From NCBI GenBank assembly GCA_937896835.1, contig CALBOJ010000060.1, positions 1 through 17,953 on the forward strand: 17,953 bases of DNA, given 5' to 3'. This document shows positions 1 through 8,062 of this stretch, piece by piece. Origin of the DNA: an uncultured Collinsella sp. (GTDB lineage Bacteria; Actinomycetota; Coriobacteriia; Coriobacteriales; Coriobacteriaceae). Both the position numbers and the translations under genes were made by a program. The first letter of the stretch is position 1, and each line of letters begins with the position of its first letter. The notes beneath the pieces are model-generated. The model was not told the DNA's origin and did no database searches. It saw only the letters and a list, made by a program, of their open reading frames with translations.

Positions 1-5
1 CACGG

Positions 6-1511
6 ATGGCGCACGAGCAGCACACCTACATCTGCATCGACCTCAAGACGTTTTACGCCAGTGTCGAGTGCGTCGACCGCGGACTCGACCCACTCACTAC
101 ATGCCTGGTCGTTGCCGACGAATCGCGCGGGCGCACGACCATCTGCCTCGCCATCACACAGGCTATGAAGGACCTCGGGATACACAACCGCTGCCGTCTG
201 TTCGAGATTCCCGACGGCATCGACTGCATCAAGGCCGTACCGCGCATGCAGCACTACATGGAGGTGTCGGCGCAAATCTACGGCATCTATCTGGAATACG
301 TGAGTCCGCAAGACATTCACGTCTACTCCATCGACGAATGCTTTATCGACGTGACGCCCTATCTGGACCTCTATCACACCGATGCGGAAAGGTTCGCCTG
401 CACGCTGCGCGACGAGGTCTTGGCGCGCACCGGCATCACGGCGACGGTCGGCATCGGCCCCAACCTATTCCAGGCCAAGGTAGCGCTCGACATTACCGCC
501 AAGCACGTACCCAGCCGCATCGGCATACTCGACGACGGGACCTTTCGCAAGGAGATCTGGCCCCATCGCCCCATCACCGACATCTGGGGTATCGGCCCCG
601 GCGTGGCGGCCCGTCTCGAGAAATACGGCGTCTACGACCTGATGGGCGTCGCCGCACTCGACGAGAACCTGCTCTACGACGAACTCGGCGTCAACGCCGA
701 ATATCTCATCGACCACGCCTTCGGGCGCGAGCCGACAACCATCGCCGATATCCAAGCCTATCGCCCGCAAGCGACCTCGACCACCACAGGACAGGTGCTC
801 TCGAAGGGCTATGCCTACGAGCAGGCCTACACCGTCTTGCGCGAAATGGTCGACAACGCCGTGTTGGATCTAGTCGATAAGCACGTGGTCTGCGACAGCA
901 TCTCGCTCTTTGTGGGCTACGCGAGCGAGCGCGCCGACATACGCCGGCTCAACGCCAGCGGCACGGCGCAGTATATAGACGGCTGCGGACACTTGCGCTC
1001 GAGTACCTCGGGCATCGAGCCCGCAGCGACCGACGGCCCCGAGCTCGCGCCCCGTGCTCCCAAGCCCGTCCAGCGCGATGACGAAAGGCGTCGCCTGGTG
1101 CGCGAAGCGCAGGCAATCGATGGCATCTTTGTGGGAGAGCATGGCGGCAAACCGCGTGGTGGCTATGCCGCACTCTTTGCGCACTCCAACGCCTCGCGAA
1201 AGCTGCCCGAGCGCACTAATTCGTTTAAGAAAATCATGGGGTATTTCGATGACCTTTGGGCACAAACGGTCGATCCCAAACGACCGGTCAAGCGCATCAA
1301 CCTGGGATTTGGCAATCTTGTGCCCGAGGAATTTGCCACCATCGATCTGTTCAGCGATATCGAGGCCGATGAGCGCGAGCGCGACCTGGCGCGCGCCGTC
1401 CTGGCCGTGAAAGGCAAGTACGGCAAGAACGCGCTCGTCAAGGGATTAAGCTTTACCGCCGGCGCCACCGCGCGCGAACGCAACGGCCAAGTTGGAGGAC
1501 ATCGTGCCTAA
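6..1511 (+). CDS. Y-family DNA polymerase (UmuC/YqjW-like)
   Basis: Translesion DNA polymerase that copies past damaged template bases. The N-terminal catalytic motif is visible as IDLKTFYASVE (residues 11-21, D12). The second acidic motif is YSIDECFIDVT (107-117, D110 and E111). The palm motif GIGPNLFQAKVALDITAK spans 149-166 and a helix-hairpin-helix-like IWGIGPGVAARLEKYGV spans 193-209. At 501 aa it is longer than DinB and fits the UmuC/YqjW branch. Only five bases precede the ATG, so the true start could lie upstream of the window. The 3' end overlaps the next gene, a YolD-like protein, by 8 nt. This polymerase-YolD arrangement is known from Bacillus YqjW/YqjX. SOS control is likely, but the promoter lies outside the window. 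Confidence 0.93.
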   Translation: MAHEQHTYICIDLKTFYASVECVDRGLDPLTTCLVVADESRGRTTICLAITQAMKDLGIHNRCRLFEIPDGIDCIKAVPRMQHYMEVSAQIYGIYLEYVSPQDIHVYSIDECFIDVTPYLDLYHTDAERFACTLRDEVLARTGITATVGIGPNLFQAKVALDITAKHVPSRIGILDDGTFRKEIWPHRPITDIWGIGPGVAARLEKYGVYDLMGVAALDENLLYDELGVNAEYLIDHAFGREPTTIADIQAYRPQATSTTTGQVLSKGYAYEQAYTVLREMVDNAVLDLVDKHVVCDSISLFVGYASERADIRRLNASGTAQYIDGCGHLRSSTSGIEPAATDGPELAPRAPKPVQRDDERRRLVREAQAIDGIFVGEHGGKPRGGYAALFAHSNASRKLPERTNSFKKIMGYFDDLWAQTVDPKRPVKRINLGFGNLVPEEFATIDLFSDIEADERERDLARAVLAVKGKYGKNALVKGLSFTAGATARERNGQVGGHRA

Positions 1512-1929
1512 ACCCAAGCAGCAGCCCGTGCGCCCGCCGACCGCCTTCGAGCGCCTGGCGGACCCCGAGGGCAGACGTCGCGCCGCCGACCCCAACCTCA
1601 CTGCCAACGGTGCCGTGCGCGCCAACCGCGCCGCACAGTTTATGCCCTTTGCCGCCCTCACGGGATACTACGAACTCGTGCGCAAGCAGGAAATCACCGT
1701 CGAGTCAAAACGTGAGCTCACGGAAGAAAAAGCCCTCGTACTTTCTAAAAAGCTCGAGGGTCTCAAACGTGGCGACTTGGTTCGTGTCACCTATTACGAT
1801 ACATACGGCTATCGCAGCCGCACCGGCATCCTCGACGAGGCGCTCCCCGCCTTCAAGCTCCTCAAGCTCCGAGACATCGCCATCGACTTCGACGACATCC
1901 AAGACATCGAACTGCGCGGACGAGCCTAG
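1504..1929 (+). CDS. YolD-like family protein
   Basis: A 141-aa protein with the YolD-like core: RAAQFMPFAALTGYYELV near residues 42-59, followed by a charged helix and a C-terminal beta-rich segment (GDLVRVTYYDTYGYRSRTG). YolD-like proteins are commonly encoded beside Y-family polymerases and are thought to assist or regulate them; the mechanism is not well established. GTG at 1504 is chosen because GGAGG at 1494-1498 lies 5 nt upstream. A TTG at 1492 is in frame but overlaps the binding site. The start overlaps the polymerase stop by 8 nt, so the two genes are probably translationally coupled. No terminator is obvious in the 26 nt before the convergent HMA gene. Confidence 0.85.
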   Translation: MPKPKQQPVRPPTAFERLADPEGRRRAADPNLTANGAVRANRAAQFMPFAALTGYYELVRKQEITVESKRELTEEKALVLSKKLEGLKRGDLVRVTYYDTYGYRSRTGILDEALPAFKLLKLRDIAIDFDDIQDIELRGRA

Positions 1930-1955
1930 CCAAGGAAGCGCATCCAGGGCGGCGC

Positions 1956-2339
1956 TTACAGCGTCATGACGTAGTAGCCCGCGTCTTTCACGGCCGTCTC
2001 GAGGACACCACGATCAACCGGCTGCTTAGAGCGCACGCGTGCCGTGTGGTCCGCATACGTCACCGTTGCCCACACGCCATCCAGCGCATTGAGGGCATTG
2101 GCTACGTTCTGAGCGCAGCCGTCACAGTTCATGCCGCCGATGAGCAGCTCATCGCTATAGGGATAGTGTGACGCATCGGTATCCACCACAACAACCTTTT
2201 TGGCCTTCTTGCCGCTCGTACCATCGCTGCAGCAACTCTTCCCGTGTGTCGAAGCGGCAATGCGACGCAGTCCAAAAAACATGCCGACGGCAATGACGGC
2301 CAGCACGATGAGATTCGCAGGGTTGAGCAAGTCACTCAT
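1956..2339 (-). CDS. membrane-anchored heavy-metal-associated (HMA) domain protein
   Basis: A 127-aa protein in three parts. Residues 9-24 form one hydrophobic helix (LIVLAVIAVGMFFGL) followed by RR. A short linker carries a CC pair (36-37) and lysines. The C-terminal domain (about 64-127) contains GMNCDGC (C72, C75), the metal-binding CxxC of HMA/CopZ-like domains that carry Cu(I) or similar soft metals. The N-terminal half resembles FeoB-associated Cys-rich membrane proteins. The start is ATG 2339, preceded by AAAGGGGAG; an upstream in-frame TTG at 2354 overlaps that site and is less likely. No P-type ATPase or copper repressor is in the window. A GC-rich palindrome over its promoter suggests metal-responsive expression. 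Role inferred: metal delivery or sensing at the membrane. Confidence 0.8.
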   Translation of the reverse strand: MSDLLNPANLIVLAVIAVGMFFGLRRIAASTHGKSCCSDGTSGKKAKKVVVVDTDASHYPYSDELLIGGMNCDGCAQNVANALNALDGVWATVTYADHTARVRSKQPVDRGVLETAVKDAGYYVMTL

Positions 2340-2368
2340 GCGCTCCCCTTTCAAGTAGCACTATCTAG

Positions 2369-2396
2369 ATACCCCCATGGGGTGCCCCCATCTTAA
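2369..2396 (-). promoter_or_regulatory. CsoR-like palindrome overlapping the HMA gene promoter
   Basis: A perfect CCCCATGGGG palindrome (2373-2382) sits inside ATACCCCCATGGGGT. It overlaps a second perfect inverted repeat, ATGGGG-TGC-CCCCAT (2377-2391). The first resembles published CsoR operators, which have ATACCC and GGGTAT arms. Read on the minus strand, TTAAGA (2391-2396) and TATCTA (2366-2371) flank the repeats with a 19-bp spacer. That long spacer is typical of MerR-type promoters, so either regulator class is possible. The location directly upstream of a CxxC metal protein supports a metal-sensing role. No binding protein is encoded here. Confidence 0.5.
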
Positions 2397-2447
2397 CCCA
2401 AAATCATGTCTGTTCGGTCAATTAGTTTCCCTCTTCAAACTTTTTTG

Positions 2448-2475
2448 TTGACCATGGCTTACTTTCGTGTATAAG
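2448..2475 (+). promoter_or_regulatory. sigma-70-type promoter of the DUF3793 gene
   Basis: TTGACC (2448-2453) and TATAAG (2470-2475) are separated by 16 bp, a good match to the vegetative consensus. It lies about 40 nt upstream of the GTG start at 2514, and the ribosome binding site AAGGAG is at 2504-2509. The surrounding DNA is AT-rich compared with the flanking genes. Confidence 0.65.
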
Positions 2476-2513
2476 TTTTCCTAGGCTAACAGTTTAGATC
2501 CGTAAGGAGCGCC

Positions 2514-3218
2514 GTGACTCGAACCATAGACATCCCAACGTTTCAGGCGGCAGTCGTGCGCAACTGCTCTCCCACGCTCGCGGGCATCAAGCCGGCATCG
2601 CTCTTTACCTATCCAGGCACCTACGCCCACGGGGACGGCTCGACCACAACCGAAACCATTGCAGAACGCCGAGCACGCCTGCTCAACGTTATCGCCCAGT
2701 GCAATCGCGAGCTTGACCCGCTCGGCATCCACCTGAGTGTTTTGGTCTGGCGGCCCTGCGGAGCGCTCGTGTACGCGTACCGAGCCAAAAGCCTCACCAC
2801 CTATTTCGCAGACCCTCGCGTCCAAACGGCGCTCACCTCGGAAGGCTACGACACGAGAGACCTTTCGGCATGCCTTGTGCATTTGGCATCACGCATCACG
2901 CTCGCGAGCAATAACGTCGCGGAATGCGCCTGCAGCCAGACTCGATGCGCACTACCCCAGCAAGCTAGCTGCAGCAAAGACTGCACCTGCGAGTTTCCGC
3001 ACGAAATAGGCTACTTCCTTGGATATCCCTACGACGACGTGCACGAATTTATCGTCCAGCGCGGCGAGAACTACAAGGTCTTTGGGGCCTGGAAGGTCTA
3101 CGCAAATGTCGAGCAGGCGCTTGCGACGTTTGATGCCTACCGTGCCTGCACCCAATACTTCACTTTTATCTATCAGCAGGGCTGCAGCCTGGCGCAACTT
3201 GCCCAGGCAACCCGATAG
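2514..3218 (+). CDS. DUF3793 family protein
   Basis: A 234-aa soluble protein of unknown function. It is recognised by the conserved C-terminal block FPHEIGYFLGYPYDDVHEFI (161-180), then GENYKVFGAWKVY (184-196) and DAYRACT (207-213), typical of DUF3793. In other gut bacteria this family is often encoded next to a flavodoxin, as here, and a link to iron or haem-related physiology has been suggested by context only. A cysteine-rich stretch precedes the conserved block (C138, C140, C145, C153, C157, C159) and could bind a metal or cluster. GTG 2514 is chosen because AAGGAG ends 4 nt upstream. It is probably cotranscribed with the flavodoxin 45 nt downstream. Confidence 0.85.
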   Translation: MTRTIDIPTFQAAVVRNCSPTLAGIKPASLFTYPGTYAHGDGSTTTETIAERRARLLNVIAQCNRELDPLGIHLSVLVWRPCGALVYAYRAKSLTTYFADPRVQTALTSEGYDTRDLSACLVHLASRITLASNNVAECACSQTRCALPQQASCSKDCTCEFPHEIGYFLGYPYDDVHEFIVQRGENYKVFGAWKVYANVEQALATFDAYRACTQYFTFIYQQGCSLAQLAQATR

Positions 3219-3263
3219 AACGTACAAGCCGCGGCAAGCGCCGCACGACCGAAAGGACAAAAC

Positions 3264-3683
3264 ATGAGCAAGATCGCCGTCGTCTACTGGAGCGGCACGG
3301 GCAATACCGAGGCCATGGCAAACCTCGTCGCCGAAAGCGCCACGTCCGCGGGGGCCGAGACTGAGGTCATCCCCTGCGCCGACTTCTCTGCCGACAAGGC
3401 CGCCGAATATGATGCCTTCGCCTTCGGCTGCCCCGCCATGGGCTCCGAGGAGCTTGAGTATGACGAGTTTCAGCCTATGTGGGACGAGGTCAAGGAGACC
3501 CTCGGCGACAAGAAGGTCGTCCTCTTTGGCTCCTATTCGTGGGCCGAGGGCGAGTGGATGGACAACTGGAAGGCCGACGCCGACGAGGCCGGAGTCAACG
3601 TCGTGGACTCCGTCATTTGCTACGATGCGCCCGACGATGAGGGCGAGGCGGCCTGCCGTGCCCTTGGCGCCGAGCTGGCCTAG
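3264..3683 (+). CDS. short-chain flavodoxin
   Basis: A 139-aa FMN-binding electron carrier. The phosphate loop SGTGNTEAMA (10-19) follows the first beta strand KIAVVYW. Downstream blocks FGCPAMGSEELEYDEF (54-69) and VVLFGSYSWAEGEWMDNW (84-101) correspond to the two isoalloxazine-binding loops of clostridial-type flavodoxins. The length is normal for the short-chain class. The ribosome binding site is the GAAAGGA just upstream of the ATG. It probably forms an operon with the DUF3793 gene. Such flavodoxins usually replace ferredoxin when iron is scarce, but no Fur box is evident here. Confidence 0.93.
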   Translation: MSKIAVVYWSGTGNTEAMANLVAESATSAGAETEVIPCADFSADKAAEYDAFAFGCPAMGSEELEYDEFQPMWDEVKETLGDKKVVLFGSYSWAEGEWMDNWKADADEAGVNVVDSVICYDAPDDEGEAACRALGAELA

Positions 3684-3737
3684 CAGCACCACCGAGCCCG
3701 ACAGAAGGGGCTCACGCTACATTATCGACATCCCAAC

Positions 3738-3774
3738 AAAAAACGGGACTGGATTCATGTCCAGCCCCGTTTTC
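3738..3774. terminator. bidirectional intrinsic terminator
   Basis: The stem ACGGGACTGGA (3743-3753) pairs with TCCAGCCCCGT (3760-3770) around a 6-nt loop. The single mismatch becomes a G-U pair on the minus strand. Minus-strand RNA ends in a T6 tract and plus-strand RNA in TTTTCT. It sits between the convergent flavodoxin and ABC ATPase genes and can serve both. A separate 6-bp hairpin (GAGCCC/GGGCTC, 3694-3713) without a T tract lies just before it. Confidence 0.85.
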
Positions 3775-3798
3775 TGTAATGCCAGCCGCATGAACCAG

Positions 3799-4551
<753 letters not shown>

Positions 4552-4563
4552 GATAGGACCTCC

Positions 4564-5925
4564 TTACAGACCGGCGATGTGGTCGGCGGGCGTCGCGACG
4601 ACCTGTCCAGCGCTCTTGGCGGGACGCTTCTTCTTGGTTTCGGCCGTCCCCAGAAGCCTCGCCTCAAGACCGCTCACCAAGCGAGCAAGCGGCAGGGTGA
4701 TGACCAGATAGAACAGCGCGGCAACCACATACGGCGTAATGGAACCCGTCGTGGCCACGATGGTACGGGCGTTCATGACGATCTCGACCACGCCCACGGC
4801 CGCGAGCAGCGACGTATCCTTGTAAAGCAGGATAAACTCGCTGGTCAGCGTAGGCAGGACATTGCGGAACGTCTGCGGAATCATAACGTAGAGCAGCGTC
4901 TGGAAGGCGTTCATGCCCAGCGAGCGCGCGGCCTCGTTTTGGCCCTTGGGGATCGACTGAATACCGGCGCGGAAGATCTCGCACAGGTAGGCGGACGAGT
5001 TCATGGCCATGACGATGACGCCCAGCACATAATCGTCAACCTTGACGCCGGCCAGCGGCAGGCCAAAGAACGCGATGTAGATCTGCAGGAACGCCGGCGT
5101 ACCGCGGATGATATTCACATAGATGCCGGCAAGGCAACGCAGGATGCGCGACTTGGAGATGCGCATGAGTGACAAGGCAAAGCCAAAGGGAATGGCCAAC
5201 GGAAATGCCACGAGCACGATCGAGAGCGACATGAGGAAGCCTTTGAAGACGATCGGCAGGCTCTGAACCAAAATGACCGGGTTCAGGAACAGGCGAAGGA
5301 ACATGTTGGAATTCCATGCCTCGACCCACGGCTGCTCCTTAAGGTCGGCCAGGAAGTTATCGAAGGCCGTCACGCCCTTGATCTCCACCGACGGAATCTT
5401 GGAGATCTTCTTGGTCGACCCGTCGGCGAGCGTATAGGTGCCGCTAAAGGCCTCATCGCCGCCCTCGACGGGGAAGGTCACGCCGTAAACCTCGACACGG
5501 AAAAAGCCGCCGGCAGGCGCCGTCTCGCCAAAGTCAATCTTGAGCGTCTGGCCGTCAGCCTTGCACGTGGGTTTCATGGGCGTACGATCCATGAGGTCCT
5601 CGCCCGAGAGCATCGTCAATCGCGTGTCATCGGTACCAAACGTCGTGCCGTCGACAAACGTCAAAGAAAGACCGCTCAGCTCCTCGTCGGCATCGGCCTG
5701 AACTTCCCAGGTAATGCGCGTCTCGGTGCCGCCGACCACATCGCTGCCCGAACCGGTGTTGGGTCGGGCGGTAATCTTTGCGGTCTCAAGCGCCTGGGCG
5801 GTCGTGGGCGCATATGCCCCCGCGCACACCAGCGCGAGCGCCACGGCCATGACGCAGGCTAGCTTTTGGAGCAAGACGGGCAGTGGAAAACGCTGCTCAG
5901 CGGCCCCTTTGTTCAGTCGAGACAA
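4564..5925 (-). CDS. amino acid ABC transporter permease with secreted N-terminal domain
   Basis: A 453-aa protein from the TTG at 5925, which has AGGAG 5 nt upstream; reading on to an earlier GTG/ATG at 6030 would run through the hairpin and lacks this support. Residues 1-45 look like a signal peptide (hydrophobic 20-37, AQA at 43-45). Residues about 46-185 form a predicted extracytoplasmic beta-rich domain (ITWEVQADADEELSGLSLTF at 71-90). From about 212 onward it is a HisM/GlnP-like permease with around five membrane helices and the EAA loop EIFRAGIQSIPKGQNEAARSLGM (316-338) that contacts the ATPase. Ordinary permeases of this family are about 220-250 aa, so the N-terminal part is a fusion. 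It lies between the receptor and ATPase genes. Confidence 0.9.
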   Translation of the reverse strand: MSRLNKGAAEQRFPLPVLLQKLACVMAVALALVCAGAYAPTTAQALETAKITARPNTGSGSDVVGGTETRITWEVQADADEELSGLSLTFVDGTTFGTDDTRLTMLSGEDLMDRTPMKPTCKADGQTLKIDFGETAPAGGFFRVEVYGVTFPVEGGDEAFSGTYTLADGSTKKISKIPSVEIKGVTAFDNFLADLKEQPWVEAWNSNMFLRLFLNPVILVQSLPIVFKGFLMSLSIVLVAFPLAIPFGFALSLMRISKSRILRCLAGIYVNIIRGTPAFLQIYIAFFGLPLAGVKVDDYVLGVIVMAMNSSAYLCEIFRAGIQSIPKGQNEAARSLGMNAFQTLLYVMIPQTFRNVLPTLTSEFILLYKDTSLLAAVGVVEIVMNARTIVATTGSITPYVVAALFYLVITLPLARLVSGLEARLLGTAETKKKRPAKSAGQVVATPADHIAGL

Positions 5926-5990
5926 GGTGGCTCCTATCGTAGAAGTTGCCGGCAAAACGAGACGGAAACGCTCTCCGTCAAGAGAAACGC

Positions 5991-6022
5991 AAAGGCCCTC
6001 TCCGCCAAAACGGAAAGGGCCC
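5991..6022 (-). terminator. intercistronic hairpin after the receptor gene
   Basis: GGCCCTTTCCG and CGGAGAGGGCC pair around a 6-nt loop on the minus strand, with one U-G pair, and are followed by a weak TTTGCGTTT tract. It sits between the receptor stop (6044) and the permease start. A partial terminator or RNA 3'-end stabiliser here would give more receptor than permease, a common pattern in ABC importer operons (inference). Confidence 0.65.
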
Positions 6023-6043
6023 GCGTGCAATCAAGTAGCTATT

Positions 6044-6904
6044 TTACTTGATGTTGTACTTAGCCATAAGGGTGTCAACGGTACCGTCGTCGGTCAGGTC
6101 CTTGATGGCCTGGTTGACGTCGTCCTTGAGCTTAGTGTTGCCCTGGTTGATGGCGATGGCGTACTCCTCGCCGGTGCTGATCTGCTTGATGGTCTGGCAG
6201 GTGTTGAACTGCTCGGCGGTCAGCTGGCTGGCGACGGAGCGGTTGGTCACCACGGCGTCACCCTTATCGGACTGCAGGGCGCTGAAGCACTCGGTGGCGT
6301 CCTTGTAGGGAACAATCTTGGCCTTGGGGAAGTTCTCCTGGGCAAAGGCCTCGGCGGTCGAGCCAGACTGGACGATGATGGTAGCGTCGGCGTTGTTGAG
6401 CTTCTCGCTGTAGTTGTCGGCCGTGATGTCGGTGTTATCGACCTTGGTCACGATAGCCTGATCGTCCATGTAGTAGGAATCAGAGAAAGTGACTTCCTTC
6501 TCACGCTCGGGCGTGTCGGTGATAGCCGCGATGGAAACGTCATACTTGGCGCCCGAAGCGACGCCCGGAACCAGCGTGTCAAAGTCATTGTTGACATACT
6601 CGACATCCAGGCCCAGCTTGTCGCCGATAGCCTTGATGAGCTCAAGGTCAAAGCCCTGGTAGTCGCCGTTGTCGTCCTTGTACTCAAACGGAGCGTACTC
6701 GGCAGAGGTGCCGACGGTCAGCGTACCGTCCTTGACGAGCGCGTACTCCTTGGAGCCATCGACCTTCTCGACCTTCGCGTCGTCAGAGCTGCTGGAACCG
6801 GCATCGGAGCCAGAGGTGGCGTTGGACGAGCCGCAACCCGTCAGTGCAAGAGCGAGTGCCATGGCACCCGTGGCGGCAAATGCGCCAAGCTTCTTAAGCT
6901 TCAT
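6044..6904 (-). CDS. amino acid ABC transporter substrate-binding lipoprotein
   Basis: A 286-aa extracellular receptor that captures the amino acid and delivers it to the permease. The signal peptide ends in a lipobox (ALTGC, lipidated C24), followed by a Ser/Asp-rich linker (25-50). The mature domain is a typical SBP family 3 fold: LTVGTSAEYAPFEYKD, then GFDLELIKAIGDKLGLDVEY, the DVSIAAITDTPEREKEVTFSD block, and VVTNRSVAS near the hinge. ATG 6904 is chosen because GGAAGGAG lies 7 nt upstream; the in-frame extension upstream lacks a signal and overlaps the promoter. It is the first gene of the importer operon. Polar amino acid specificity is inferred from family; the exact ligand is unknown. 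Confidence 0.93.
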   Translation of the reverse strand: MKLKKLGAFAATGAMALALALTGCGSSNATSGSDAGSSSSDDAKVEKVDGSKEYALVKDGTLTVGTSAEYAPFEYKDDNGDYQGFDLELIKAIGDKLGLDVEYVNNDFDTLVPGVASGAKYDVSIAAITDTPEREKEVTFSDSYYMDDQAIVTKVDNTDITADNYSEKLNNADATIIVQSGSTAEAFAQENFPKAKIVPYKDATECFSALQSDKGDAVVTNRSVASQLTAEQFNTCQTIKQISTGEEYAIAINQGNTKLKDDVNQAIKDLTDDGTVDTLMAKYNIK

Positions 6905-6961
6905 GATCAGTCTCCTTCCAATGACCCCACGTGATTCAGAGGTCTGCAAAAACTGAGGGCT

Positions 6962-6990
6962 ATTATGCACCCGCTTGTAAGAATCTGCAA
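6962..6990 (-). promoter_or_regulatory. promoter of the amino acid importer operon
   Basis: On the minus strand TTGCAG (6985-6990) and CATAAT (6962-6967) are separated by 17 bp. A TG dinucleotide just upstream of the -10 hexamer gives an extended -10 character. The predicted leader to the ATG at 6904 is about 50 nt. No clear operator or riboswitch is visible in it. Confidence 0.7.
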
Positions 6991-7051
6991 TTAGAAAACT
7001 GATTGAAACAAATCCATAACGTGAATGAAGCATTCCACTTTGTGACAGTTA

Positions 7052-7918
7052 TTACTGCTGCAATGACTTTAATAGTTTGATTTCAGCTGCATAACCTGCA
7101 AGTTCGTTCGGTGTCTCCAAAATGAACGGCAGTGCACGCAAACGGCTATTCGATACAATATTCTGCATAACCTGCATACCGGCGCCAAACTCCTCGCTGC
7201 CAAGGTATCCCTTGCCGATGCACTCGTGACGATCTTTATGGGCGCCACAGGGATTCTTTGAATCGTTGATGTGTACGGCATGCAGGCGATCGATGCCCAC
7301 CACGCGGTCGAACTCGTCGAGTACGCCGTCCAGATCATGGATGATGTCGTAGCCGGCATCGCTCACATGACAGGTGTCCAAACAAACGCCCAGCTTATCG
7401 GACAGCTCTGGGCACTTGGCGGCAACGCCCTCGATAATGCACGCCAGCTCTTCAAAGCTACGGCCCACCTCGGTGCCCTTGCCCGCCATGGTCTCGAGCA
7501 ACACCGTCGTCTGCTGTCCCTCAAACATCACCTGGCACAGCGTGTCGACAATCATCTGAATGCCGGCGTCTGCCCCCTGTCCCACATGCGCACCGGGATG
7601 GAAGTTGTAGTAATTGCCGGGCAGCGCTTCCAGACGCTGCAAGTCCTCGGCCATTGCCTCCAAGGCAAACTCGCGCGCCCGCTCTTTAGCCGAACAGGGG
7701 TTATAGGTATACGGGGCATGAGCCACGAGCGGACCGAAGTCGTTTTGCGCCATAAGCTCGCGCAGAGCCGCCACGTCATCCATATCAAGGTCTTTTGCCT
7801 TGCCACCACGCGGGTTGCGCGTGAAGAATGCAAAGGTATTGGCGCCAATGGATAGCGCCGTCTCCCCCATTGCCCGATAGCCCTTCGTCGTCGAAAGATG
7901 ACACCCGATCGTTAGCAT
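7052..7918 (-). CDS. nfo: deoxyribonuclease IV (endonuclease IV, AP endonuclease)
   Basis: A 288-aa TIM-barrel enzyme that cuts DNA 5' to abasic sites in base excision repair. The three-zinc site is complete compared with E. coli Nfo: H67 (VAHAPY), H107 (FHPGAH), E142 (LLETMAGKG), D181 and H184 (LDTCHVSDAGYD), H216 (HINDSKN), D229 and H231 (HKDRHE), and E268 (LETP). The length is normal. ATG 7918 is preferred because GGGGGAG lies 6 nt upstream; the TTG at 7924 abuts that site. One of the two 63-nt hairpin elements ends about 10 nt before the ribosome binding site. Neighbours upstream are metabolic reductases, with no evident functional link. Confidence 0.95.
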   Translation of the reverse strand: MLTIGCHLSTTKGYRAMGETALSIGANTFAFFTRNPRGGKAKDLDMDDVAALRELMAQNDFGPLVAHAPYTYNPCSAKERAREFALEAMAEDLQRLEALPGNYYNFHPGAHVGQGADAGIQMIVDTLCQVMFEGQQTTVLLETMAGKGTEVGRSFEELACIIEGVAAKCPELSDKLGVCLDTCHVSDAGYDIIHDLDGVLDEFDRVVGIDRLHAVHINDSKNPCGAHKDRHECIGKGYLGSEEFGAGMQVMQNIVSNSRLRALPFILETPNELAGYAAEIKLLKSLQQ

Positions 7919-7938
7919 CTCCAACTCCCCCTCATCAG

Positions 7939-8001
7939 TTGCGGTGAAATACGGTCTATTGGTGCCTTATTTTGGCGCAAACAGACCGTATTCCACCGCA
8001 A
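7939..8001 (-). repeat. 63-nt hairpin element, copy A
   Basis: A 63-nt near-perfect inverted repeat: 28-nt arms and a 7-nt loop (AAAATAA on the minus strand). The outer 19 bp pair completely if read as minus-strand RNA, including one G-U pair that is a mismatch on the plus strand. Inner pairing has two mismatches. The ends are TTGCGGTG and CACCGCAA. It lies in the gap between the oxidoreductase stop and the nfo ribosome binding site. It has no T tract, so it is not a typical intrinsic terminator. See copy B at 9098-9160. Confidence 0.85.
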
Positions 8002-8062
8002 GATATAAAAGGGGCATCAGGGGCAAGGTCCGCCGAGCCCCCTTGAGCACCAGCACCGCAGC

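Noticed and set aside
2952..3692. A 246-codon minus-strand frame opposite DUF3793 and flavodoxin.
   Set aside because: It is antisense to two recognised genes, has low-complexity composition and crosses the terminator side of the flavodoxin gene.
7939..8001. Hairpin A considered as an intrinsic terminator.
   Set aside because: No T tract follows on the minus strand, and the element ends only about 10 nt before the nfo ribosome binding site; the same holds for copy B.
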